Of a stretch of 64,000 nucleotides of DNA, positions 29,933 through 39,288 are shown piece after piece. The stretch is from Polynucleobacter sp. AP-Melu-500A-A1 (lineage in GTDB: Bacteria; Pseudomonadota; Gammaproteobacteria; Burkholderiales; Burkholderiaceae): contig NZ_JACVOZ010000005.1 of NCBI RefSeq assembly GCF_018882125.1, positions 1 to 64,000 on the forward strand, read 5' to 3'. Every line of letters starts with the position of its first letter. The stretch's first letter is position 1. The notes below the pieces were generated by a model. The model saw nothing but the letters and a program-made list of their open reading frames with translations. It did no database searches and had not been told where the DNA came from. The position numbers were made by a program, and so were the translations under genes.

Positions 29933-31438
29933 ATGGACTTATTTGCTAATTTATCCCTCGGCTTCGAGACTGCATTTACCTTACAAAACCTCCTGTACTG
30001 CCTCATCGGCTGTGTCTTGGGAACCTTGATTGGTGTTTTACCTGGCCTTGGCCCAATTGCAACCATCGCGATGCTATTGCCAGCAACGTATGCCTTGCCT
30101 CCAATTGCTGCATTGATCATGTTGGCCGGTATTTATTACGGCTCCCAATACGGCGGTTCTACAACAGCAATTTTGCTCAACATCCCAGGGGAGACGTCCT
30201 CGGTGGTGACGGCGATTGACGGATACCAAATGGCCAGAAATGGTCGAGCGGGTGTTGCCTTATTCACTGCCGGTATGGGCTCCTTCTTTGCTGGTTGCGT
30301 AGCAACTTTGGTATTGGCTGCTTTTGCTGCCCCACTCTCACAACTCGCCTTTAAGTTTGGTCCTGCGGAATACTTCTCGCTGATGGTCTTAGGTTTAATC
30401 GGTGCCGTGGTATTGGCATCGGGCTCTTTGATCAAAGCGATTGGCATGATCATCTTAGGTCTCTTGATGGGCTTGATTGGTACCGACGTGAACTCTGGTG
30501 TTTCTCGCTATGCGTTTGATATTCCAGAACTCAGTGATGGTATCGGCTTCGTTGCAGTGGCCATGGGTGTTTTCGGCTTCGCAGAAATCATGGGTAATTT
30601 GGAAAAAACTGGTGACGATGAGGGCTTCCTCAACAAACTGACCACCATGGTTCCCACTAAGCAAGATATCAAGCGCATGATTCCTTCTATTTTGCGCGGT
30701 ACAACGATTGGTTCGATTCTCGGTATCCTCCCAGGCGGCGGCGCTGCATTAGCTGCATTCGGCGCTTACTCTGTTGAGAAAAAATCTTCTAAGTACAGCC
30801 ATGAATTTGGTAAAGGTGCGATTGAAGGTGTTGCTGGTCCTGAGTCTGCAAATAATGCTGCAGCTCAAACCTCATTCATTCCATTGCTCACCTTAGGTAT
30901 CCCACCAAATGCTGTGATGGCCTTGATGGTTGGTGCGATGACTATTCATAACATCCAACCTGGTCCACAAGTAATGACCAGCAATCCAGCTTTGTTCTGG
31001 GGTCTGATCGCTTCCATGTGGATTGGTAATGTGATGTTGATTCTCTTGAACTTGCCACTGATTGGTATCTGGGTAAAGCTCTTGAAGATTCCTTATCGCT
31101 TCCTCTACCCAGCTATCTTGGTATTCTGCTGTATCGGTGTGTACACCGTAAATAACACGGTGTTCGATGTATACATCACCGCAGCTTTCGGCTTGATTGG
31201 TTATCTCTTCTTCAAACTCGGTTGCGAACCGCCTCCATTGCTCTTGGGCTTCGTACTAGGGCCAATGATGGAAGAGAACTTCCGCCGCGCCCTGCTCTTG
31301 TCACGCGGCGATTTTACGACCTTTGTTACACGCCCACTCTCTTTAGGATTGCTGATTGCAGCAGCCCTCTTGGTTGTGATCGTGGCTTTGCCAGCGGTTA
31401 AGAAAACCCGTGAAGAGGCGTTTACCGAAGAGGATTAA
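29933..31438 (+). CDS. tctA: Tripartite tricarboxylate transporter large membrane subunit TctA
   Basis: This 501-residue protein with about a dozen membrane segments carries the two family repeats GTLIGVLPGLGPIATIA (N-terminal half) and GSILGILPGGGAALAAFG (C-terminal half), plus GGSTTAILLNIPGE. It is the sodium- or proton-coupled transport channel. The periplasmic solute receptor TctC is not encoded in this window, so the substrate cannot be named. A strong hairpin terminator follows the gene. Confidence 0.95.
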   Translation: MDLFANLSLGFETAFTLQNLLYCLIGCVLGTLIGVLPGLGPIATIAMLLPATYALPPIAALIMLAGIYYGSQYGGSTTAILLNIPGETSSVVTAIDGYQMARNGRAGVALFTAGMGSFFAGCVATLVLAAFAAPLSQLAFKFGPAEYFSLMVLGLIGAVVLASGSLIKAIGMIILGLLMGLIGTDVNSGVSRYAFDIPELSDGIGFVAVAMGVFGFAEIMGNLEKTGDDEGFLNKLTTMVPTKQDIKRMIPSILRGTTIGSILGILPGGGAALAAFGAYSVEKKSSKYSHEFGKGAIEGVAGPESANNAAAQTSFIPLLTLGIPPNAVMALMVGAMTIHNIQPGPQVMTSNPALFWGLIASMWIGNVMLILLNLPLIGIWVKLLKIPYRFLYPAILVFCCIGVYTVNNTVFDVYITAAFGLIGYLFFKLGCEPPPLLLGFVLGPMMEENFRRALLLSRGDFTTFVTRPLSLGLLIAAALLVVIVALPAVKKTREEAFTEED

Positions 31439-31461
31439 TTCCCTTCACCTTCACAAGAACG

Positions 31462-31487
31462 AGCCCGCAGCAGTTTGCGGGCTTTTT
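31462..31487 (+). terminator. Intrinsic terminator after tctA
   Basis: An 8-bp stem (AGCCCGCA with TGCGGGCT, 6-base loop) is followed by TTTTT. It ends the tctBA unit 24 bases after the tctA stop and before glnS. Confidence 0.85.
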
Positions 31488-31522
31488 CTTTATGGCTTGG
31501 GGCTTTTCTCTACAATGACGCT

Positions 31523-33292
31523 ATGTCCCAAGATAGCAAATCCTCCAAAACAGTCGCTCCCACGACCGAGCCATCGAATTTTTTACGTCAGATCATTGAT
31601 CATGACTTAGCCAGTGCTGCATTTAATCAGCGCACGAATATGGCTGGGCAAGCTATTCCATCCATCATTACGCGCTTTCCACCTGAACCTAATGGATATC
31701 TACATATTGGTCATGCCAAAAGTATTTGTCTGAACTTTGGTTTGGCGGCAGATTACAACGAGCAAGCTGGTGGTGCTCGCTGCAATATGCGTTTAGACGA
31801 CACCAATCCCGTAAAAGAGGATGTTGAATACGCCGATAGTATTTTGGATGCGGTGAAGTGGCTGGGGTTTGACTGGGGCACACATCTCTATCACGCGAGT
31901 GACTATTTTGATCAACTCTATGCCTTTGCCGAAATTCTTATTGAAAACGGTAAGGCTTATGTGGATAGTCAAAGTGCAGATGACATTCATACCAATCGCG
32001 GTAACTTTGGTCAAGCGGGTATAAATAGCCCCTATCGTGATCGTAGTCCTGCAGAAAATCTTCAACTCTTTCGCGATATGCGCGATGGGAAATTTAAAGA
32101 TGGTGAACATGTTCTGCGTCTAAAGATTGATATGGCGCATCCTAATATCGTGATGCGTGATCCCGTGGTTTATCGTATTCGCCATACCGATCACCACCGA
32201 ACAGGCAATAAATGGTGCATCTATCCTTTATACGATTTCACCCATTGCATTTCAGACGCATTAGAAAATGTCTCTCACTCGATCTGTACGCTCGAGTTTG
32301 AAAATAATCGCCCGCTCTATGACTGGATTGTTAATTCTCTAAAAGAACTAGGTGTCTTTAAGGATCCAGTGCCTCGCCAATATGAATTCGCACGCCTTAA
32401 TCTGACTTACACCATCACTAGCAAGCGTAAGCTCTTGCAATTGGTTGAAGAAAAGCATGTTGAAGGCTGGGATGATCCCCGAATGCCAACGATTGTTGGC
32501 ATTCGTCGTCGCGGCTATACCCCTGAAAGCATCCGCCTGTTCTGCGAACGCATTGGCGTTTCTAAGGCAGATAGCTGGATTGATATGAGCACACTAGATC
32601 AGGCTTTGCGCGATGATTTAGAAGTGAGGGCACCTCGTGCTACTGCAGTTCTCAAACCCCTCAAGCTCATTGTTGACAATTTTGATGTGACAGCAAGCGA
32701 ACCTTGCTCTGCACCTCGCCATCCGCAGCATCCAGAATGGGGTAATCGGGAGTTTAATTTCACTAAAGAACTCTGGATTGAGGCGGATGATTTTATGCAA
32801 GAACCTGTCAAAGGTTTCTTCCGCCTGTACCCGCCAATCGGTGATCAGCCAGGCAGTCGCGTTCGCTTACGTCATGGCTTTGTTGTCGAGTGCACTGGCT
32901 TTGAGACTGATGCCAATGGCAATGTCACTCAAGTCAATGTCACCCATTTCCCAGACAGCAAGAGCGGTACGCCTGGCTCAAACAACTATAAAGTCAAAGG
33001 TAATATTCACTGGATTAGCGCTGCTGAGGCTATTCCTGCTCAAGTGCGCCTTTATGATCATCTCTTCATCGATCCACACCCAGATAGTGGCGATAAGAAT
33101 TTCTTAGATGCAATCAATGCCGACTCCAAGCAAACAATCTCAGCCTATCTAGAGCCCTGCATGAAAGATGTCAAAGCTGAAGATCGCTTTCAGTTTGAGC
33201 GGCACGGTTACTTTATTGCAGATCAGATAGATTCAACGCCAGGTAAACCCGTCTTTAATCGAACGGTTGGCCTTAAGGATTCTTGGAAATAG
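31523..33292 (+). CDS. glnS: Glutaminyl-tRNA synthetase
   Basis: The 589-residue class I synthetase charges tRNA-Gln directly. HIGH motif: PPEPNGYLHIGHAKS; KMSKS equivalent: ITSKRK in the run YTITSKRKLLQL; GlnS-specific blocks MRLDDTNP and WDDPRMPT. The C-terminal two-barrel anticodon-binding region follows. The ATG at 31523 is preferred over an upstream in-frame codon at 31475, which lies in the terminator. TACAAT (31511-31516) ends six bases before it and no ribosome binding site is visible. The last 20 bases overlap the convergent SDR gene. Confidence 0.97.
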   Translation: MSQDSKSSKTVAPTTEPSNFLRQIIDHDLASAAFNQRTNMAGQAIPSIITRFPPEPNGYLHIGHAKSICLNFGLAADYNEQAGGARCNMRLDDTNPVKEDVEYADSILDAVKWLGFDWGTHLYHASDYFDQLYAFAEILIENGKAYVDSQSADDIHTNRGNFGQAGINSPYRDRSPAENLQLFRDMRDGKFKDGEHVLRLKIDMAHPNIVMRDPVVYRIRHTDHHRTGNKWCIYPLYDFTHCISDALENVSHSICTLEFENNRPLYDWIVNSLKELGVFKDPVPRQYEFARLNLTYTITSKRKLLQLVEEKHVEGWDDPRMPTIVGIRRRGYTPESIRLFCERIGVSKADSWIDMSTLDQALRDDLEVRAPRATAVLKPLKLIVDNFDVTASEPCSAPRHPQHPEWGNREFNFTKELWIEADDFMQEPVKGFFRLYPPIGDQPGSRVRLRHGFVVECTGFETDANGNVTQVNVTHFPDSKSGTPGSNNYKVKGNIHWISAAEAIPAQVRLYDHLFIDPHPDSGDKNFLDAINADSKQTISAYLEPCMKDVKAEDRFQFERHGYFIADQIDSTPGKPVFNRTVGLKDSWK

Positions 33293-34169
33293 TTTTCAAA
33301 AAGTGAGCAACGCTGGGATAGCGTAGCGGCGTTTTTAATTCAGCCAATCGAGCATTAGTCACCTGCCTAGACTCGCGCATAAATGACCAGAGCATTGGGC
33401 TGACTATTTTTTCTAATTGACTTGCCGGCAATCTGGGTGGTCTTTCCAAACCAAAAGCATCGGCCACTTCATCGAAGTAGTCACCCATTTTAGTTTTGCC
33501 ACCATCACATGCGTTAATCACACGTTGTGGTTTGCCGTGATACACCGCAGCACAAACCAATCTGGCAAGGTCATCGCTTTGAATATGATTTGAGTAAGCA
33601 TCCTCCTCTGGCAGCAAAGCAGGTGTCTTAGAGTTCAAGCGCTCAAGTGGCAAACGGTCAAACGCATAAATACCGGGGACTCGTAATATGGTGAGCGCAA
33701 CCCCATGGGCAGGCGCCCATAAACGTAAAGCACGCTCAGCATCCACCCTTCTTTGGGCCCGCTCACTCTGCGGTTTAACGGGGGTGGTCTCACTGACTGG
33801 GGCGCCTCCTTGATCCCCATAGACCCCTGTTGTGCTGATATAGATCAGCCGCCTGACGACATTAGGAGCTTGGGCTAAAATTCGGAGAAGGTTGCGGGTT
33901 CGGCAATCACGATTTCCAGAGTTTTGGGGTGGAGCTAAATGAATCACGGTTTGCGCTAATCCAGGCAGCCGCCATAAAGATTCAGGCTGATCCAAATTAC
34001 CCAAAATAGGAGTCGCGCCAACCTCCCTCAATTCCTGAAAGCGACTTTGCGAAGAAGTTAAAGCAAAGACCCGATAGCTCCGTGCAAGCTGCCTAGCAAC
34101 TCGCAGGCCAATATCGCCGCAGCCAATAATCAGGATTCGAGGTTTACCAAAAGATTGCATAGATAACAT
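33273..34169 (-). CDS. NAD(P)-dependent SDR/epimerase-like protein (YeeZ-like)
   Basis: This protein of up to 298 residues has an N-terminal Rossmann fold (ILIIGCGDIGLRVARQLA) and YISTTGVYGDQGG, where Tyr is the likely catalytic residue of an extended SDR. It resembles the E. coli YeeZ group, whose substrate is unknown. An ATG at 34160 may be the real start, since MQSFGKPRILIIG then opens the fold directly. It is divergent from the reductase gene, with only about 30 bases between the starts. Confidence 0.85.
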   Translation of the reverse strand: MLSMQSFGKPRILIIGCGDIGLRVARQLARSYRVFALTSSQSRFQELREVGATPILGNLDQPESLWRLPGLAQTVIHLAPPQNSGNRDCRTRNLLRILAQAPNVVRRLIYISTTGVYGDQGGAPVSETTPVKPQSERAQRRVDAERALRLWAPAHGVALTILRVPGIYAFDRLPLERLNSKTPALLPEEDAYSNHIQSDDLARLVCAAVYHGKPQRVINACDGGKTKMGDYFDEVADAFGLERPPRLPASQLEKIVSPMLWSFMRESRQVTNARLAELKTPLRYPSVAHFLKTISKNP

Positions 34170-34196
34170 CGTAACGATTTATTGAGAGGAATGAGA

Positions 34197-35237
34197 GTGT
34201 CTTACCAGGTCACGCTCAAAACGAGCGGCAAACAATTTACTGTTCAACAGGAAGAAACTCTTCTGGAAGCAGCCCTGCGTCAAGGCATTAATTTACCCTA
34301 TGGCTGTAAGAATGGTGCCTGTGGGTCTTGTAAAGGCAAAGTCCTTGAGGGACAGGTCACCCATGGGCAGCATAGTGCGAATGCGCTGAGCAGTGCCGAT
34401 GAAACTGCCGGTAATACTTTATTTTGCTGCGCTCACCCTCAATCTGATTTATTAATCGAGGCCCGTGAAGTTCAGGGTGCTGGTGATATTGCCACCCGGA
34501 AAGTGCCCTGTCGTGTGAATAGCATCCTTAAGCCCAGCAGTGATGTGGCTATTTTGCAGCTGCAACTCCCAGCATCTGAGCGCTTCCAGTTTTTAGCAGG
34601 TCAATATTTAGAGTTTCTGTTAAAAGATGGGCAACGTCGCGCTTACTCTATTGCCAATGCTCCCGAACAAGAAGGTCCTCTCGAGTTACACATTCGCCAT
34701 TTGCCTGGCGGCATCTTTACTGACTTTGTCTTTGGTGCTGCTACGCCTGCATTAAAAGAAAAAGATATCCTGCGCTTTGAAGGTCCGATGGGCAGCTTCT
34801 TTTTGAGAGAAGACTCCAAAAAACCCATCATCTTTGTAGCCGCAGGTACTGGCTTTGCCCCAATCAAATCCATCATCGAACAAATGCGAGCTAAGAAGAT
34901 CGAGAGGCCGATTCATCTTTATTGGGGTGGACGTCGCCCAAACGATCTCTATCTCGATAACTTATGCATGGCCTGGGCTAAGGACATCCCTAACTTCAAA
35001 TATATTCCAGTGATTTCAGATGCCTTGGCAGAAGACTCCTGGCAGGGGCGTACTGGCTTTGTTCACCAAGCTGTGATGGCTGACCATCCTAGCCTAAAGG
35101 ACTTCCAGGTATATGCCTGTGGCGCCCCAGTAATGGTCAATGCAGCTCGTGAGGATTTTTCATCGCAATGTCATCTTCCTGAAGAAGAATTCTTTGCAGA
35201 TTCCTTTACCAGTGCTGCTGATTTAGCTACAAACTAA
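34197..35237 (+). CDS. Ferredoxin-flavin reductase, CDP-6-deoxy-3,4-glucoseen reductase-like
   Basis: The protein joins an N-terminal plant-type [2Fe-2S] domain (YGCKNGACGSC, then LFCCAHP) to an FAD/NAD(P)-binding ferredoxin-reductase module (RAYSIANAP, GTGFAPIKS, YACGAP). Relatives include AscD/RfbI and the reductase parts of oxygenases. I place the start at GTG 34197, with AGAGGA six bases upstream and MSYQVTL matching the family start; ATG 34191 is the alternative. No deoxysugar genes are nearby, so the AscD name is a family label, not a proven role. Confidence 0.88.
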   Translation: MSYQVTLKTSGKQFTVQQEETLLEAALRQGINLPYGCKNGACGSCKGKVLEGQVTHGQHSANALSSADETAGNTLFCCAHPQSDLLIEAREVQGAGDIATRKVPCRVNSILKPSSDVAILQLQLPASERFQFLAGQYLEFLLKDGQRRAYSIANAPEQEGPLELHIRHLPGGIFTDFVFGAATPALKEKDILRFEGPMGSFFLREDSKKPIIFVAAGTGFAPIKSIIEQMRAKKIERPIHLYWGGRRPNDLYLDNLCMAWAKDIPNFKYIPVISDALAEDSWQGRTGFVHQAVMADHPSLKDFQVYACGAPVMVNAAREDFSSQCHLPEEEFFADSFTSAADLATN

Positions 35238-35292
35238 ATCCTATAAAGCGAGATAATAGAAACACTTTTTGTACTGATAACCCGAAATTAAC

Positions 35293-36486
35293 ATGAACAA
35301 GCCAGCCCAAGCCATCGACACCCATTCAGTCATGTTTATTACCCCAAGACCAGAAGTCATTATGGTCGAAGGTAATGGCTCATGGCTAAGGGATAACAAT
35401 GGCAAACGCTATTTAGATTTCTTACAGGGCTGGGCTGTAAATTGCTTGGGTCATAGCAATGCCGGGATGATAGATGCTTTAAATGCGCAAGCAAAAAAAC
35501 TCATCAATCCAAGTCCTGCGTTTTATAACGAACCCATGATTCGTTTATCGGATCTGCTCACACAAAATAGTTGCTTCAATAAAGTCTTTTTTGCTAACAG
35601 CGGCGCTGAAGCGAATGAGGGTGCGATTAAGTTGGCACGTAAATGGGGTCAACTCAATAAATCTGGCGCCTTTGAAATCATTACGTTTGATCACAGCTTT
35701 CATGGACGTACATTAGCCACCATGAGTGCTTCTGGAAAGCCGGGTTGGGATACCATGTTTGCACCCCAGGTTGCAGGATTTCCGAAGGCAGATTTAAACG
35801 ATTTAGATTCAGTCAAGAAGTTAGTCAGCGATAAAACTGTTGCCATCATGATTGAGCCCGTGCAAGGGGAAGGTGGCGTCATTCCTGCTGCTCCAGAATT
35901 TATGCGTGAGTTGCGCGCATTCACTAGGGAGAACAACATCCTCCTCATCGTTGATGAAGTGCAGGCTGGCTGTGGGCGTACTGGCACTTTATTTGCTTAC
36001 CAACATTACGGTATTGAGCCTGACATCATGACTTTAGGCAAAGGCATTGGTGGTGGCGTCCCATTAGCAGCCCTCTTGGCAACGGATGCTGTAGCCTGCT
36101 TTGTCCCTGGTGATCAAGGTGGAACATACAGCGGTAACCCACTAATGACTGCGGTAGGTATTAGTGTTATCGAACAACTCTTAGCCCCTGGTTTTTTAGG
36201 GGAAGTAAAAAGAAAAGGGGAGTTACTAAAGTCTGAGCTCCTCACCCTTTCTGCGGAGTTTAATCTTGAAGGTGAGCGTGGTGAAGGTTTACTGCGCGCC
36301 CTGATGCTCAGTAAAGATGTAGGCGGAAAACTGGTTGAGCTAGCACGGGAACGCACCCCAGAAGGATTGCTGATCAATTCACCAAGACCAAACTTATTGC
36401 GCTTTATGCCTGCATTAAATGTGAGCGATGATGAGATTCGTCAGATGTGCAATATCTTGCGCGAATTACTCAAGCAAGTAGCTTAA
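35293..36486 (+). CDS. argD: Acetylornithine aminotransferase
   Basis: This 397-residue class III pyridoxal-phosphate enzyme converts N-acetylglutamate semialdehyde to N-acetylornithine in arginine synthesis. Visible blocks: FANSGAEANEGAIKLAR, DHSFHGRTLATMSASG, LLIVDEVQAGCGRTG and the cofactor lysine in TLGKGIGGG. Other arginine genes (argF, argG) lie about 17 kb away. It follows the reductase gene by 55 bases and meets ispH tail to tail with five bases between them and no terminator. Confidence 0.93.
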   Translation: MNKPAQAIDTHSVMFITPRPEVIMVEGNGSWLRDNNGKRYLDFLQGWAVNCLGHSNAGMIDALNAQAKKLINPSPAFYNEPMIRLSDLLTQNSCFNKVFFANSGAEANEGAIKLARKWGQLNKSGAFEIITFDHSFHGRTLATMSASGKPGWDTMFAPQVAGFPKADLNDLDSVKKLVSDKTVAIMIEPVQGEGGVIPAAPEFMRELRAFTRENNILLIVDEVQAGCGRTGTLFAYQHYGIEPDIMTLGKGIGGGVPLAALLATDAVACFVPGDQGGTYSGNPLMTAVGISVIEQLLAPGFLGEVKRKGELLKSELLTLSAEFNLEGERGEGLLRALMLSKDVGGKLVELARERTPEGLLINSPRPNLLRFMPALNVSDDEIRQMCNILRELLKQVA

Positions 36487-36491
36487 TAAAT

Positions 36492-37442
36492 TTAGTCAAC
36501 TAGGTTTTTGGGCAAAGAAAAAGTAACGTCTTCTACAATACCTGGTAGTGCCCGGATCTGACGCGGTCCAAATTCTTGGATGCGCTCTACGATAGACTGC
36601 GCTAGTGTCTCTGGGGCTGAGGCTCCCGCAGTTAGGCCGATTCGTTTTTTGCCTACAAACCACTCCGGCTTTAATTGATCCGGAGCATCAACCATGTAGG
36701 AAGGAACTCCTAACTTTTCAGAGAGCTCCCTCAAGCGATTGGAGTTAGAGCTCGCCGCACTACCAACCACAATGACCACTTCTACTTGTGGTGCCATAAA
36801 TTTCACAGCATCTTGTCGATTCTGGGTGGCATAGCAAATATCTTGTTTACGAGGTTGGACAATATTGGGGAATTTTTTTGTTAGTGCTTCAACAATCTCT
36901 TTGGTCTCATCTACAGAGAGCGTAGTCTGGGTAACAAAGGCTATCTTTTTTTCGTTTGCAAAATTTAAATGCTCTAAATCTTCCGCTTTTTCAATCAGGA
37001 AGACGCCTTCTTTCACCTGCCCCATTGTCCCTTCAACTTCTGGATGACCGGCATGACCAATCATCAGCACTATGAAGCCATCCTTACACATCTTGACTAC
37101 CTCAAGGTGCACTTTGGTAACCAAGGGACAAGTTGCATCGTATACCTGCAAACCTCGCTCTTTCGCTTCTTTACGAACATCTTGCGAAACACCATGGGCA
37201 CTAAACACCACAATCCCCCCTTTGGGAACTTCATGCAAATGTTCCACAAATACGGCGCCACGTTCACGCAATTCATTGACTACATAAGCGTTGTGCACAA
37301 TCTCATGGCGTACGTAGATTGGCGCACCAAAACGATTCAGCGCTTCATTCACGATATTAATTGCGCGATCCACGCCAGCGCAAAAGCCACGCGGTTGTGC
37401 CATCAAAATTTCAGAGCTATCGGAAAGGTTTTGTTTAGTCAT
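36492..37442 (-). CDS. ispH: 4-hydroxy-3-methylbut-2-enyl diphosphate reductase
   Basis: IspH makes IPP and DMAPP in the last step of the MEP pathway, using a [4Fe-4S] cluster. The three cluster cysteines are in PRGFCAGVDRAI, YDATCPLVTKVH and DICYATQNRQ. The glutamate/SxN active site is in VGSAASSNSNRL. Length 316 is standard. The start is three bases after fkpB, so the two are cotranscribed, as in many proteobacteria. Confidence 0.96.
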   Translation of the reverse strand: MTKQNLSDSSEILMAQPRGFCAGVDRAINIVNEALNRFGAPIYVRHEIVHNAYVVNELRERGAVFVEHLHEVPKGGIVVFSAHGVSQDVRKEAKERGLQVYDATCPLVTKVHLEVVKMCKDGFIVLMIGHAGHPEVEGTMGQVKEGVFLIEKAEDLEHLNFANEKKIAFVTQTTLSVDETKEIVEALTKKFPNIVQPRKQDICYATQNRQDAVKFMAPQVEVVIVVGSAASSNSNRLRELSEKLGVPSYMVDAPDQLKPEWFVGKKRIGLTAGASAPETLAQSIVERIQEFGPRQIRALPGIVEDVTFSLPKNLVD

Positions 37443-37445
37443 GTC

Positions 37446-37892
37446 TTAAAGAATAGCAACGATTTCTGCTTCAAAAGTAACCGGCCTTCCAGCCAAGGGG
37501 TGATTGAAATCGAACCATGCGCCTTCATCATCAATCGATTGCAAAACACCTGCATATTGAGCGCCTCCAGGAGCATTAAATTCAATTACATCACCAGGAT
37601 GAAATTTCGTATCCTCATCACGACCTTCTCTAAGTGCTTTCAAGGAAACCCACTGAACCAAATCTTCCTTGCGATCACCAAAACTTTCTTCTGGCGGTAA
37701 GAGCGCGCTTCGTTTCTCGCCTACACCCAAGCCCAACAACACCTTTTCAAAGCAAGGAGCAAATTGTCCAGATCCCATCAGAACCGTCGCAGGACGATCG
37801 ACAAAAGTGTTGATGTAATCATCCCCGCTAGGCAAAGTAAGCCGATAGTTGAGGGTCAAATAGGAATTAGGCAAAACAGTAAGCTTGGACAT
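37446..37892 (-). CDS. fkpB: FKBP-type peptidyl-prolyl isomerase
   Basis: The 148-residue protein has the FKBP fold with an IF-type insert (PPEESFGDRKEDLVQWV) and the end block NHPLAGRPVTFEAEIV, as in SlpA/FkpB. It is likely a ribosome- or folding-associated prolyl isomerase in the cytoplasm. It is the first gene of the fkpB-ispH pair. Its first 129 bases lie antisense to the longest radC reading frame. Confidence 0.93.
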   Translation of the reverse strand: MSKLTVLPNSYLTLNYRLTLPSGDDYINTFVDRPATVLMGSGQFAPCFEKVLLGLGVGEKRSALLPPEESFGDRKEDLVQWVSLKALREGRDEDTKFHPGDVIEFNAPGGAQYAGVLQSIDDEGAWFDFNHPLAGRPVTFEAEIVAIL

Positions 37893-38612
37893 AGGCTAAT
37901 TGTATCGAGGCCCACGACGAACGTACATTCTCCGATTCCAGAGTGGCCCAAGAACGAGCAACCACGAGAAAAGCTTCGCCTTTATGGGGCTAGAGCCCTT
38001 TCTGATGCTGAGCTACTGGCCATCTTTTTGCGCGTTGGGGTTAAAGGCAAAAGTGCTGTTTCTTTGGCTGAAGATTTATTACGTCAATTTGGCAACCTCC
38101 CTCGACTGCTCGCTTGTAGCCCAGAAGAATTTATTCAAGTTCATGGCATGGGATTATCAAAATGGTCCCAAATACAGGCGGCCTACGAGCTCGTCAAACG
38201 CAGTCTTGAAGAAAGACTCGCCCAGGACTCGGTTTTTTCTTCCCCCAGCCAGGTACGAGAGTTCCTGCAAGCCAAAATAGGGGCCCTCCCCCATGAGGTT
38301 TTCTTATGCCTATACCTTGACTCCCGCTTTCATCTGATTGAATGCCAGGAGCTCTTTAGGGGCTCAATTACCCATACCGCGGTTTATCCTCGGGAGATCC
38401 TGAAAGAGGCCTTGGCCAGAAATGCCAGTGCACTTGTTGTAGCCCATAACCACCCTAGCGGAAACCCACTTCCGAGTGAATCTGATCAAGATCTAACCAA
38501 GACCCTCATCAAAGCACTCCAGCTGGTCGATATTCCACTGCTGGATCATTGCATTGTTAGTGGCACTGGTTTTTTCTCATTTTCCGATGCGGGGCTTATG
38601 AAAATTGATTAA
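37764..38612 (+). CDS. radC: RadC family JAB1/MPN (JAMM) protein, start uncertain
   Basis: The C-terminal JAMM metal-site is complete (VVAHNHPSGNPLPSESDQD), preceded by a helix-hairpin-helix part (VHGMGLSKWSQIQAAYEL) and the entry block LSDAELLAIFLRVG. RadC's cellular role is unclear despite its name. There is no ATG, GTG or TTG in frame between the fkpB start codon and the conserved domain. The only standard choice is TTG at 37764 with AAGGAG four bases upstream, which puts about 45 residues antisense to fkpB. The alternative is a rare start such as ATT at 37899. Confidence 0.88.
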   Translation: MSRSHQNRRRTIDKSVDVIIPARQSKPIVEGQIGIRQNSKLGHRLIVSRPTTNVHSPIPEWPKNEQPREKLRLYGARALSDAELLAIFLRVGVKGKSAVSLAEDLLRQFGNLPRLLACSPEEFIQVHGMGLSKWSQIQAAYELVKRSLEERLAQDSVFSSPSQVREFLQAKIGALPHEVFLCLYLDSRFHLIECQELFRGSITHTAVYPREILKEALARNASALVVAHNHPSGNPLPSESDQDLTKTLIKALQLVDIPLLDHCIVSGTGFFSFSDAGLMKID

Positions 38613-38761
38613 TAATGAGAGTAAACACTAACTTATTAAGCTATCTCAGATCTCTAGAGGGATTCTAGCGAACAATTCCCTTTGGCAAAGCCATTTAGGA
38701 CTAGCCCAAAATAGGTCGAGACTGATACAATCTTCTCTTTTCGCAATTAATGGAGTAAGCC

Positions 38762-38995
38762 ATGGCAAAAGTTTGCCAAGTCACTGGGAAGAAGCCGATG
38801 GTTGGCAACAATGTATCCCATGCAAACAATAAAACAAAGCGTCGCTTTTTGCCTAATTTGCAAAATCGTCGTTTCTGGGTTGAATCTGAAAACCGTTGGA
38901 TTAGCTTGCGCTTAACCAATGCTGGTTTGCGCGTTATCGACAAGAATGGCATCGATGCCGTGTTGTCTGATCTACGTGCTCGTGGTGAAATTTAA
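38762..38995 (+). CDS. rpmB: 50S ribosomal protein bL28
   Basis: The 77-residue basic protein ([20 protein letters not shown] start) is the standard bL28 length. GGAG lies seven bases before the ATG. TACAAT at 38727-38732 may be the -10 box, though no good -35 is seen. The 149 bases before it (38613-38761) show no other gene. It forms an operon with rpmG, 11 bases downstream. Confidence 0.97.
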   Translation: MAKVCQVTGKKPMVGNNVSHANNKTKRRFLPNLQNRRFWVESENRWISLRLTNAGLRVIDKNGIDAVLSDLRARGEI

Positions 38996-39006
38996 GGAGC
39001 GCACAA

Positions 39007-39174
39007 ATGGCTAAAGGCGGCAGAGAAAAAATCAAGTTAGAGTCATCAGCTGGTACTGGTCACTTTTACACAACTTCAAAAAATAAGCGTACAAAGCCTG
39101 AAAAAATGGAGATCATGAAGTTCGATCCTACTATTCGCAAGCACGTTGCTTACAAAGAAACAAAGCTGAAGTAA
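39007..39174 (+). CDS. rpmG: 50S ribosomal protein bL33
   Basis: A short frame of 55 residues ([18 protein letters not shown] start, [12 protein letters not shown] end) is bL33. It lacks the CxxC zinc ligands of the C+ form, as is usual in proteobacteria. AAGGAG lies eight bases before the ATG. It ends the rpmB-rpmG operon before a strong hairpin terminator. Confidence 0.97.
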   Translation: MAKGGREKIKLESSAGTGHFYTTSKNKRTKPEKMEIMKFDPTIRKHVAYKETKLK

Positions 39175-39204
39175 GAACTCAAGCAATCCTTACTTCAAGT
39201 AAAT

Positions 39205-39233
39205 AAAAAACCCGCTACATCAGCGGGTTTTTT
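39205..39233. terminator. Bidirectional intrinsic terminator (rpmG / desaturase)
   Basis: A 12-bp stem (AAAAAACCCGCT with AGCGGGTTTTTT, 5-base loop) gives a U-run on both strands. It ends rpmBG on the plus strand and also lies 56 bases past the stop of the convergent desaturase gene. Confidence 0.9.
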
Positions 39234-39288
39234 ATTGCCTTCAGATTGCCAAAGACAAAATCCTTTTACTGAATTAACTAAGTGTTAC

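Noticed and set aside
37044-37700. 218-codon plus-strand ORF across ispH and fkpB
   Set aside because: Antisense to two well-supported genes, low-complexity codon use, and no recognisable domain.
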